From positions 1 to 34,585 of IMG/VR virus record IMGVR_UViG_3300025110_000053: 34,585 nt of DNA, one strand, 5' to 3'. A program made the position numbers and the translations under genes. The notes under the pieces are model-generated. The model had not been told where the DNA came from. It did no database searches and saw only the letters and a list, made by a program, of their open reading frames with translations. Within the stretch, counting starts at the first letter, position 1. Each line of letters starts with the position of its first letter. Source of the DNA: a virus. This document shows positions 1-6,245 of the stretch, piece after piece.

Positions 1-4
1 ATAA

Positions 5-1714
5 ATGACAAAAGCAAGAGACATATCAAAGCTTTCAGCGGTTGAGGTAAACGCTACTGCAGATCAAACAGATGCAGAAGTTAAAGCAGCTGTTGAAGCT
101 GCTAGTGATAGTAATACATTTACAGATGCTGATCATAGTAAACTAAACGCTATTGAAGCTAGTGCTGATGTAACAGATGCAACTAATGTAACTGCAGCTG
201 GGGCTTTGATGGACAGTGAGTTGACTAATTTAGCTGCAGTCAAAGCTATTAATCAGAGTCTTGTGACTACTGCTAGTCCAACCTTTAGTGCAGTAACAAC
301 TACTGGCAACGTTGGTATTGGCACGAGTTCGCCAAACTCTGCCGCTGATTTGCACGTTGCTGACACCTCAGATGCTCGTATATGGCTAGAGGCAACTAGT
401 GGCGACACAATGGAACTTTACGCAGGGACAAATGTTTCTCTGTTTAATAGAAGTAATAATGCTCTAACTTTTGGTACTAACAACGCAGAACGTATGCGTA
501 TAGACAGCTCAGGCCGAGTGGGAATTGGAATTACGAGTCCAACGGAAAAGTTTACAGTAGTTAATTCCTCGTCAGGTATTGTTGGTCGTTTTACAAACAA
601 CACAAACCAAACTCTTGACTTAGGTGTAATCTCAGGCAGTGGTACGGCTGGCGGCGTTTACTACAACAGCGCAAACGCAGGCTATCACGCATTTCAAGTT
701 GGTGGCACAGAATATATGCGTATCGACAGTTCAGGAAACGTGGGTATTGGAACTACGAGTCCAAGCGATAGATTAGTTGTCCAAAAAGATTCTAGTAATA
801 TAGAACCAATTTTAGTTATTAAAAACGATAACACTACTGATGACAATGGTGTTTCTATAGATTTTGCAGGTAAAGATACAGGGAGCAATAATATAACCTA
901 TGGTCGTATTGCCACCAAGTATACTAACCATGCTACAGAAAAGTCTCATATGATCTTTTCTCATAGAAATGACAGTGGTGCATTTGATGAGTGGATGAGA
1001 GTAACCCATGATGGTAACGTGGGTATTGGAACTGCAAGTCCAGATAATCCCTTAGAAGTCGTAGGTGCTGATAGTGGCATTAAGATTTCATCAGCAAGTA
1101 GTAATAGACCTCACTTACGGTTTGAATGTGGAAGCGATGAAAAACTTCGATTATCAGCTAATGGTGCATACGGTGCAATTGGCGATGGTTCAGATGCTAA
1201 TCGTTATATGATACTTAAAGATGGCAAAGTTGGAATAAATGATGAACCAACAGATTTATTTTATATTACTGGTAATGCTACTTCTACTGCAATGGGTATT
1301 AAAATAGGTACTAACGGCTATAATGGTATAGAGTTTGATAACGCTACTGGTTCACTTGTTGGTCGTATTACAATTAACTCTGGCACAACTGCTTATGTTA
1401 CATCTAGTGATTATCGGCTTAAAGAAAATGTAACAGACATGACAGGTGCTACTACAAGGTTAAAACAATTAAAACCAAAACGATTTAACTGGATAGCAGA
1501 TAATACAAATACTCTTATTGATGGGTTCTTAGCACACGAAGTTAGTAGTATAGTTCCAGAAGCGGTTGCTGGTGAGAAAGACGCAGTACATCCTGACGGA
1601 CATCACGAAGCTGGTGAGATAGATCCACAGGGTATTGACCACAGTAAACTAGTACCACTACTCGTAAAAACAATACAAGAGCTTGAAGCTCGTATAACAG
1701 CACTGGAGGCATAA
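5..1714 (+). CDS. Tail fibre protein with C-terminal S74 intramolecular chaperone
   Basis: A 569-residue, Ser/Thr/Gly/Asn-rich fibre. Residues about 1-85 are alanine-rich, with the DADHSKLNAIEAS type of sequence common at marine phage fibre N-termini. The middle carries repeats of the form MRIDSSGNVGIGTSSP. The C-terminus (about 467-569) is an S74 peptidase/chaperone domain: S468-D469-YRLKENV marks the usual self-cleavage site, and a predicted terminal helix (VPLLVKTIQELEARITALEA) would trimerise. In this family the chaperone folds the trimeric fibre and then cuts itself off before serine. The start follows an in-frame TAA at 2-4. The same ATAAATG arrangement joins this gene to the next fibre, so another gene probably ends just outside the window. 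The likely role is host receptor binding; the receptor is unknown. Confidence 0.85.
   Translation: MTKARDISKLSAVEVNATADQTDAEVKAAVEAASDSNTFTDADHSKLNAIEASADVTDATNVTAAGALMDSELTNLAAVKAINQSLVTTASPTFSAVTTTGNVGIGTSSPNSAADLHVADTSDARIWLEATSGDTMELYAGTNVSLFNRSNNALTFGTNNAERMRIDSSGRVGIGITSPTEKFTVVNSSSGIVGRFTNNTNQTLDLGVISGSGTAGGVYYNSANAGYHAFQVGGTEYMRIDSSGNVGIGTTSPSDRLVVQKDSSNIEPILVIKNDNTTDDNGVSIDFAGKDTGSNNITYGRIATKYTNHATEKSHMIFSHRNDSGAFDEWMRVTHDGNVGIGTASPDNPLEVVGADSGIKISSASSNRPHLRFECGSDEKLRLSANGAYGAIGDGSDANRYMILKDGKVGINDEPTDLFYITGNATSTAMGIKIGTNGYNGIEFDNATGSLVGRITINSGTTAYVTSSDYRLKENVTDMTGATTRLKQLKPKRFNWIADNTNTLIDGFLAHEVSSIVPEAVAGEKDAVHPDGHHEAGEIDPQGIDHSKLVPLLVKTIQELEARITALEA
494..1042 (+). repeat. Three 48-base fibre repeats in the first fibre gene
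   Basis: In-frame copies lie at 494-541, 716-763 and 995-1042, each running from an ATG codon to the CCA of the SP dipeptide. They encode MRxxxxGxVGIGxxSP. Copies 1 and 2 are close at DNA level, while copy 3 is diverged in its first half. A partial copy (GNVGIGTSSP) lies near 305-334. Spacing is irregular (222 and 279 bases between starts), so this is a dispersed repeat rather than a tandem array. Confidence 0.8.
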
Positions 1715-4018
1715 ATGTCAGGATATATAGGAACAACCCCAGTACCTCAAGCAACTCAACATAGAGAAGCTTTTACTGCTAATGCAGATCAGACAACCTT
1801 TGCAACTGCAGGTTATACTGTAGGGTTTATTGACGTATGGTTGAATGGAGTTAAGCTTGCAGCAGCAGATGTAACAGTTACTAACGGTTCTGATATAGTC
1901 CTTGCTTCTGCAGCAGCAGCTAATGATATCATAGAGTACGTAGCATTCGTACCATTCAATGCAGCTAACCAGACCTTTACAGGTGCTACTGTGATTAACT
2001 CATTGAACATTAATAGCGATGGTGCTACAGTTACTGGGATAAAAGACGAAGACAATATGGCATCTAACGATGCTAACAAACTAGCAACACAGCAGTCTAT
2101 TAAGGCTTATGTAGATTCTACAGTAGCAGCTACCAATGAAGTTGTTGAAGATACTACACCTCAACTCGGTGGAGATCTGGCTTCTAACGGTAACGATATA
2201 CTGATGGCTGATAATGATAAAGCCATCTTTGGTGCAGGGTCTGACCTACAGATTTACCATGATGGTTCTAATAGCCTTATTAGTGAAGCAGGTACAGGTG
2301 GATTAAAAATTCTTTCAGGAGATGTTTATATAAGAAATCCATCAGATGCAGATATGATACACGCTACTTCAGGGGGAGCAGTAACACTTTATCACAATGC
2401 AAATGCTAAACTAGCCACAACCTCAACAGGCATAGACGTAACTGGCACAGTAACTGCTACAACATTACACGCGTCATCCACAGCATCTACTAGTAACAGT
2501 ATAAGAATCTCTAATTCAGAGGGTTCATTTGAAGCAAGGGTCGATGCTGGAGAATTTTACCTATATGACGTTAATGATAATAGAATACCGTTTTTAATAA
2601 ACAGCTCGGGTCAAACTGGGTTGGGCACAACAGACCCAAGGCATATTCTAGATATAGAAGCTAGTACAACTGGAGCTATTCCGACAAATGCTGATATGGG
2701 TGCATCTAATGAAAATGATAACTATTTCTCATTCCATAACTCAAGTAACAGTGCAACATTTTCTGGTCTTTCGTTAGAGACAAGAACATCTGGTGCTTCA
2801 AAGTGGTTAATTGCTAACGAGTGGAAGGACACTTATCTTGGTGACTTAGTATTTAGAGTAAGGGATGGTGGCAGTTCTTCTTCTGAAGCGATGCGTATCG
2901 ACAGCTCGGGCAACGTGGGAATTGGAACTTCGAGTCCAAGAAGACAACTTCACTTGCATAATACTGCTAGTGCAACCACAAAGTTTATGATTACAAACGG
3001 TGCTACAGGCGAATCAAATGATTCACAAGGATTTCAGATTGGTATCGATAGCTCAGGAAATGCCGTTCTTGAAAATAGAGAAAATACTAATCTAACATTA
3101 TCAACAAATGATGTAACAAGATTGTCCATCACCAATACTGGTTATATTTCTATGGCAGGAGCAGCTGATGTTCGTTTAACTTTAGGGTCTCAAGGTACTG
3201 AAGGGAACAACGATGCAAACTGGGTAAGAGGTAACGGGACTTCTTTAAGTTATAATGCGGCTTCTGCTAACCATATCTGGGAAATTGGTGGTGCTGAAAA
3301 AATGCGAATGGACAGCTCAGGCCGAGTGGGAATTGCTAATGATACCCCTGGAGATTTTAGTTCTGCCGCTGATGACTTAGTTATAGGTAACTCTAGTCAA
3401 AGCAGTGGTATTACAATTCGTTCAGGAACTACTGCTAATGGTAATATATTCTTTTCAGATGGCACGACGGGCAATGAAGCCTACAGAGGTTACGTTCAAT
3501 ATGCTCATAATGGAGACATATTAAGACTCGGTACCGCAGCTGCTGATAGGATAGTTGTCGACGGATCAGGTGCAGTTACTATGCCATACCAACCAGCGTT
3601 CAGTGTTCATAAAAATGGTACTGACCAATCTAATTTTGCTCTTAATACAGATGTAGTTGTAACGTGGACACATTCACGGTTTGACCAAAACTCAGACTTT
3701 GATTTTGTAAACGGTAGATTCACAGCACCTGTAACAGGTAAATATCAACTTAATGCAAATATACTTTTAGATAATATTGACGCTGCGGCCGACTATATTA
3801 TTGTATTTTTAGCCACAAGTAATAAAAATTATAGATTTATCTTTGACCCAGACTTATACGGTGACAAAGCTTATTGGTCAGTTGCTATAAGTGTTTTAGC
3901 TGACATGGATGCAAATGATAATGTTAGTGTTAAAGTAAATCAAGGTGGCGGCACTCAACAGACAGATATTGATGGCAGCTCAGACTATACAACTTTCTCA
4001 GGCTACCTAGTAGCATAA
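1715..4018 (+). CDS. Second tail fibre or appendage protein with C1q-like C-terminus
   Basis: A 767-residue structural protein directly following the first fibre; GGAGG at 1705-1709 lies five bases before the ATG. The N-terminal block (about 1-90, starting MSGYIGTTPVPQA) is a type often found at the virion-attached end of marine phage fibres. The middle contains NGNDILMADNDKAIFGAGSD and further MRIDSSGNVGIGTSSP repeats shared with the upstream fibre. The C-terminus (about 625-767, PAFSVHKNG through GRFTAPVTGKYQLN to YTTFSGYLVA) has the pattern of a C1q/TNF-like jelly roll, a trimeric binding head. Unlike its neighbour it has no S74 domain. It is probably an adhesin; attachment point and ligand cannot be told from sequence. 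Confidence 0.8.
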   Translation: MSGYIGTTPVPQATQHREAFTANADQTTFATAGYTVGFIDVWLNGVKLAAADVTVTNGSDIVLASAAAANDIIEYVAFVPFNAANQTFTGATVINSLNINSDGATVTGIKDEDNMASNDANKLATQQSIKAYVDSTVAATNEVVEDTTPQLGGDLASNGNDILMADNDKAIFGAGSDLQIYHDGSNSLISEAGTGGLKILSGDVYIRNPSDADMIHATSGGAVTLYHNANAKLATTSTGIDVTGTVTATTLHASSTASTSNSIRISNSEGSFEARVDAGEFYLYDVNDNRIPFLINSSGQTGLGTTDPRHILDIEASTTGAIPTNADMGASNENDNYFSFHNSSNSATFSGLSLETRTSGASKWLIANEWKDTYLGDLVFRVRDGGSSSSEAMRIDSSGNVGIGTSSPRRQLHLHNTASATTKFMITNGATGESNDSQGFQIGIDSSGNAVLENRENTNLTLSTNDVTRLSITNTGYISMAGAADVRLTLGSQGTEGNNDANWVRGNGTSLSYNAASANHIWEIGGAEKMRMDSSGRVGIANDTPGDFSSAADDLVIGNSSQSSGITIRSGTTANGNIFFSDGTTGNEAYRGYVQYAHNGDILRLGTAAADRIVVDGSGAVTMPYQPAFSVHKNGTDQSNFALNTDVVVTWTHSRFDQNSDFDFVNGRFTAPVTGKYQLNANILLDNIDAAADYIIVFLATSNKNYRFIFDPDLYGDKAYWSVAISVLADMDANDNVSVKVNQGGGTQQTDIDGSSDYTTFSGYLVA
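2891..2938 (+). repeat. Fibre repeat shared with the first fibre gene
   Basis: This copy of the 48-base ATG-to-CCA repeat is nearly identical in sense to the copy at 716-763, differing mainly at synonymous or near-synonymous positions. It lies more than 2 kb away in the neighbouring gene. Confidence 0.75.
3302..3348 (+). repeat. Degenerate copy of the fibre repeat
   Basis: It begins like the copy at 494-541, and the stretch CAGGCCGAGTGGGAATTG is identical in both. It then diverges after GIA/GIG, so only the first two thirds are conserved. Confidence 0.6.
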
Positions 4019-4020
4019 CC

Positions 4021-4047
4021 ATTGGGCGAAACAACCCTATTTTAAAG
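4021..4047 (+). promoter_or_regulatory. Possible late promoter or weak hairpin between fibre and small-gene cluster
   Basis: The 40-base gap between the fibre stop and the next gene contains ATTGGGC, then CGAAACAACCC and a T-run. The first seven bases equal the start of the promoter recalled for marine phage Syn5 RNA polymerase (ATTGGGCACCCGTAA). GGG and CCC could also pair around a short loop, giving a weak terminator-like shape. No second copy was found, so this is only a candidate. Confidence 0.2.
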
Positions 4048-4058
4048 GAAATAAACAA

Positions 4059-4343
4059 ATGGCAAACCACACTAAAACAACAACACTTACAGATTTACAG
4101 CAAAAGATACTCGCTAACGATTTGTACACAGAAGCAGATAATTCAGGCTTAGATACTTGGATTGACGGTGCAGTTACTGGCAAGATTAATAGCTGCTGGA
4201 AACGGATGCAGTCTGAATGGACTACTAAGCTTATGAATGATGAGAGCTTTACGGATAGCATACCGAGTAACCAAGCAGACTTTGTAGCACTTGTAACAGC
4301 TAGGTCAGACTATAAAACTCGTAAACAACGAGATGATTCATAA
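4059..4343 (+). CDS. Small protein of unknown function
   Basis: A 94-residue soluble, predicted helical protein (MANHTKTTTLTDLQQKILANDL...). It has no signal peptide, membrane segment or catalytic motif that I recognise. It has an AAGGAAAT ribosome site and follows the fibre genes at a 40-base gap. Trp and charged residues are spread throughout and the end is hydrophilic (KTRKQRDDS). The position between fibres and lysis-type membrane genes suggests a late gene. No function is assigned. Confidence 0.7.
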   Translation: MANHTKTTTLTDLQQKILANDLYTEADNSGLDTWIDGAVTGKINSCWKRMQSEWTTKLMNDESFTDSIPSNQADFVALVTARSDYKTRKQRDDS

Positions 4344-4370
4344 ATTTAAACATAACACAAGGAGAATACA

Positions 4371-4595
4371 ATGGGAAAAGATAAAAAGACACCCATCACT
4401 ATTAACGATAAAGAATATATACTAGAGGATATGACAGACGAACAGAAGACACTCGTTAATCATTCCGTAGATCTAAGTAGAAAGATAGACTCTATGAAGT
4501 TTAACTTAGATCAACTTACTGTAGGTAAAGAAACATTTGTTAAAATGTTAGAAGAATCACTTAGCAAAGTTGAAGAAGCTGAAGTTGTAAATTAA
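4371..4595 (+). CDS. Small coiled-coil-like protein of unknown function
   Basis: A 74-residue acidic protein. The N-terminus (ITINDKEYILEDMTDEQKTL) is a short beta hairpin-like segment that recurs in small proteins of marine phages. The rest (about 28-70) is heptad-rich and probably forms one long helix or coiled coil. A strong AAGGAG ribosome site precedes it. There are no catalytic residues. I recognise the general type but no established function; it may be a small structural or scaffold-like component. Confidence 0.7.
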   Translation: MGKDKKTPITINDKEYILEDMTDEQKTLVNHSVDLSRKIDSMKFNLDQLTVGKETFVKMLEESLSKVEEAEVVN

Positions 4596-4613
4596 ATTAA
4601 AGAGGTACATTTT

Positions 4614-4883
4614 ATGGAACTAAACAGTCAAACGGTAATACGAAGTGTACCTCTTACAGTTCTTGTAGGTCTTGGTGTACAAGCAGTAGCTATTATATGG
4701 AGTGCATCGATGATGTACTCTGATATACAAGCGAATGCTAATGAGATTGCAAAAATATCTGTAAGAACTCTAGCACTAGAGAAAGCTGTACAGGATCAAG
4801 CAGTATCTTTAGCACGTATAGATGAGAACATAAAAGCTATAAGGAAATCAGTAGATAGTATAGCTTTAGTTCAGTTAAAATAA
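4614..4883 (+). CDS. Small membrane protein with one transmembrane helix and coiled coil
   Basis: An 89-residue protein with one predicted membrane helix at about residues 12-35 (VPLTVLVGLGVQAVAIIWSA), followed by a heptad-patterned helix (about 36-85: NEIAKISVRTLALEKAVQ...). The arrangement resembles small late membrane proteins of marine phages near lysis genes and could be a holin accessory or spanin-like component. It lacks a lipobox, so an outer-membrane spanin subunit is not supported. Its stop is followed after one base by the start of the EF-hand membrane gene, so the two are translationally coupled. Confidence 0.7.
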   Translation: MELNSQTVIRSVPLTVLVGLGVQAVAIIWSASMMYSDIQANANEIAKISVRTLALEKAVQDQAVSLARIDENIKAIRKSVDSIALVQLK

Positions 4884-4884
4884 T

Positions 4885-5208
4885 ATGACAAAGAAATTAC
4901 AAGTGAATAGTAAGTATGCTGTTGCTGATACTGATGGCGATGGTATAATTACTGATGAGGAAATGGATCGACATGAACGGTGGATTCGTTTAGAAAATGA
5001 AGATAAGTTAATGGATACACAAAGGATAATGGCATGGGTTGCTATGTTAGCTACAATAGCAGCTGTAGTAGTTTTACTAACACCTATTATTCCTGCAGAT
5101 AGAATGTCTGCTGTATCAGCATTTTTAAACACCTTTATAGTTGCTCAACTAGGTGTGGTTGTAGGATTTATGGGAGCTACAGCTCTGAGCAAAACAAAAA
5201 CTAAATGA
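4885..5208 (+). CDS. Membrane protein with an EF-hand calcium-binding loop and two transmembrane helices
   Basis: A 107-residue protein. Residues 15-26 (DTDGDGIITDEE) form a perfect canonical EF-hand loop, with Asp at positions 1, 3 and 5, Gly at 6, hydrophobic at 8 and Glu at 12. A charged helix (27-45) follows, then two predicted membrane helices (about 49-70 and 83-101) and a basic tail (SKTKTK). The start lies one base after the upstream stop. The topology resembles a class II holin with a calcium-binding head. Calcium sensing is inferred only from the loop. Similar small proteins occur in marine phages, but I know of no demonstrated function. Confidence 0.75.
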   Translation: MTKKLQVNSKYAVADTDGDGIITDEEMDRHERWIRLENEDKLMDTQRIMAWVAMLATIAAVVVLLTPIIPADRMSAVSAFLNTFIVAQLGVVVGFMGATALSKTKTK

Positions 5209-5224
5209 TGGAGTATCATAACAA

Positions 5225-5569
5225 ATGAAGACACTAATTATTGCAGGTACTTTAGTTACCTTACTAGGAGTTTCTGCAAATGCAGAGGCTGTTTCATCGT
5301 CTATTAAACCAGATGCATCTGTTGAGTATGCATTTAAAACACAGCAGTGGTCTGGAGATGTAGGCATTACAACAGGTTTTAGTGGGTTATCTATAAGACC
5401 TTCACTAGACTGGTCATATACAAGTGCTAACTCTATCGCAGTTGATGGTGCAAAAGTAACAAGCACACTGCCACTAGATAGTAACTTATCAATTTACTCA
5501 GAGTTATCTTTGAGTAACAAGTTAAAGTATGATAGTGTATCAATAGGACTATCATATACTTTTGAATAG
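5225..5569 (+). CDS. Exported beta-rich protein, possibly outer-membrane
   Basis: A 114-residue protein with a clear Sec signal peptide: K2, a hydrophobic core at 4-16, and an AxA cleavage site at A18-N19-A20 before E21. The mature part (about 94 residues) alternates polar and hydrophobic residues (VEYAFKTQQWSGDVGITTG, SLDWSYTSANS, SVSIGLSYTFE), as amphipathic beta strands do. It ends with aromatic residues at a strand end, reminiscent of outer-membrane barrels. No cysteines or catalytic motifs are evident. A phage protein of this kind could sit in the host outer membrane (superinfection exclusion or lysis), but this is inference. Confidence 0.7.
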   Translation: MKTLIIAGTLVTLLGVSANAEAVSSSIKPDASVEYAFKTQQWSGDVGITTGFSGLSIRPSLDWSYTSANSIAVDGAKVTSTLPLDSNLSIYSELSLSNKLKYDSVSIGLSYTFE

Positions 5570-5578
5570 GAGAATTAA

Positions 5579-5767
5579 ATGGATTGGATTAAAGGAAGAT
5601 TAAAAGAACCTTCTAGTTACGCAGCTGCCGCTGTTGCTGGATTAGGTCTTGGAATTGTATTTACATTACCAATACTAAGTTGGGCAGGAATAGTATGCGC
5701 TATCTTTGCTCTAGTACTAAAAGAAGATTCTTGTAATTGTGATAACAAAAAGAAGAAAAAGAAATAA
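5579..5767 (+). CDS. Small holin-like membrane protein with poly-lysine tail
   Basis: A 62-residue protein. A short amphipathic, charged N-terminus (MDWIKGRLKEPSSY) is followed by a hydrophobic region from about 15 to 46 that could span the membrane once or as a tight hairpin, then CNC and six consecutive lysines. Small size, hydrophobic core and basic C-terminus fit a phage holin, and the MDWIK.RLKEPSSYAA start is frequent in marine phage holin-like proteins. It has a good GGAG ribosome site. Two other membrane genes nearby could equally be the holin. Confidence 0.6.
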   Translation: MDWIKGRLKEPSSYAAAAVAGLGLGIVFTLPILSWAGIVCAIFALVLKEDSCNCDNKKKKKK

Positions 5768-5778
5768 GGAGATTTGAT

Positions 5779-5895
5779 ATGCCAATGGTAAACGGAAAGA
5801 AATACCCATATACAAAAAAGGGTATGGCAGCAGCAAAGAAAGCAAAGATGGTAAAGAAAGCTGTAAAATCAAAAGGTAGTAAATACAAAAAATAG
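5779..5895 (+). CDS. Very basic 38-residue protein
   Basis: A short reading frame from ATG at 5779 to TAG at 5893-5895, preceded by AAGGAG. The product starts MPMVNGKKYPYTKKGMAAAK and ends KSKGSKYKK; about 14 of its 38 residues are lysine. Small proteins beginning MPMVNGKKYPYT recur in marine phages, which together with the ribosome site makes this a real gene. It precedes another basic protein by nine bases. It is probably nucleic-acid binding or virion associated; no function is known to me. Confidence 0.7.
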   Translation: MPMVNGKKYPYTKKGMAAAKKAKMVKKAVKSKGSKYKK

Positions 5896-5904
5896 GAGAG
5901 TTTA

Positions 5905-6195
5905 ATGCCAGCAAAGAAAGGAACTATGAAAGGTCACACCATAGGTGGAGGTCATAAAAGACCTACAAAATCTGGTGCTGGCATGACAAAGAAGGGTGTT
6001 GCTAAGTATAGAAGAGACAACCCCGGATCTAAACTTAAGACAGCTGTTACTGGTAAAGTAAAGAAAGGAAGTGCAGCAGCTAAACGACGTAAGTCATATT
6101 GCGCTCGATCTGCTGGACAAATGAAACAGTTTCCTAAAGCAGCTAAAGATCCTAACAGTAGATTAAGACAAGCCAGAAAACGATGGAAGTGTTAA
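5905..6195 (+). CDS. Basic DUF6321-like protein
   Basis: A 96-residue, strongly basic protein rich in Lys, Arg and Gly. The core (about 24-75: AGMTKKGVAKYRRDNPGSKL, then TGKVKKGSAAAKRRKSYCAR) matches what I recall of DUF6321 proteins in marine phages. The charge suggests DNA or RNA binding, or packaging with the genome. There are two cysteines (C67 and the final C96) and no catalytic motif. It has a GGAG ribosome site and lies in tandem with the 38-residue basic gene. Family assignment is from memory; function is unknown. Confidence 0.75.
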   Translation: MPAKKGTMKGHTIGGGHKRPTKSGAGMTKKGVAKYRRDNPGSKLKTAVTGKVKKGSAAAKRRKSYCARSAGQMKQFPKAAKDPNSRLRQARKRWKC

Positions 6196-6199
6196 TTCT

Positions 6200-6222
6200 A
6201 TATACCCCTTAAAGGGAGAAAC
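6200..6222 (+). promoter_or_regulatory. Possible promoter or hairpin upstream of the reductase gene
   Basis: The 50-base gap before the reductase gene contains TATACCCCTTAAAGGGAGAA. The run AAAGGGAGA resembles the +1 region of T7-type promoters (GGGAGA). CCCT (6206-6209) and AGGG (6213-6216) can also pair around a three-base TAA loop, the general form of N4 virion-polymerase promoters, although the stem is only four pairs. Either reading is speculative and no other clear copy was seen. Confidence 0.25.
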
Positions 6223-6245
6223 TATCTAATTAAAGAGGACTATAA

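Noticed and set aside
4019-4058. Rho-independent terminator after the second fibre gene
   Set aside because: Only three G-C pairs can form around an eight-base loop and the T-run is short, so it is much weaker than the terminator at 27084-27140.
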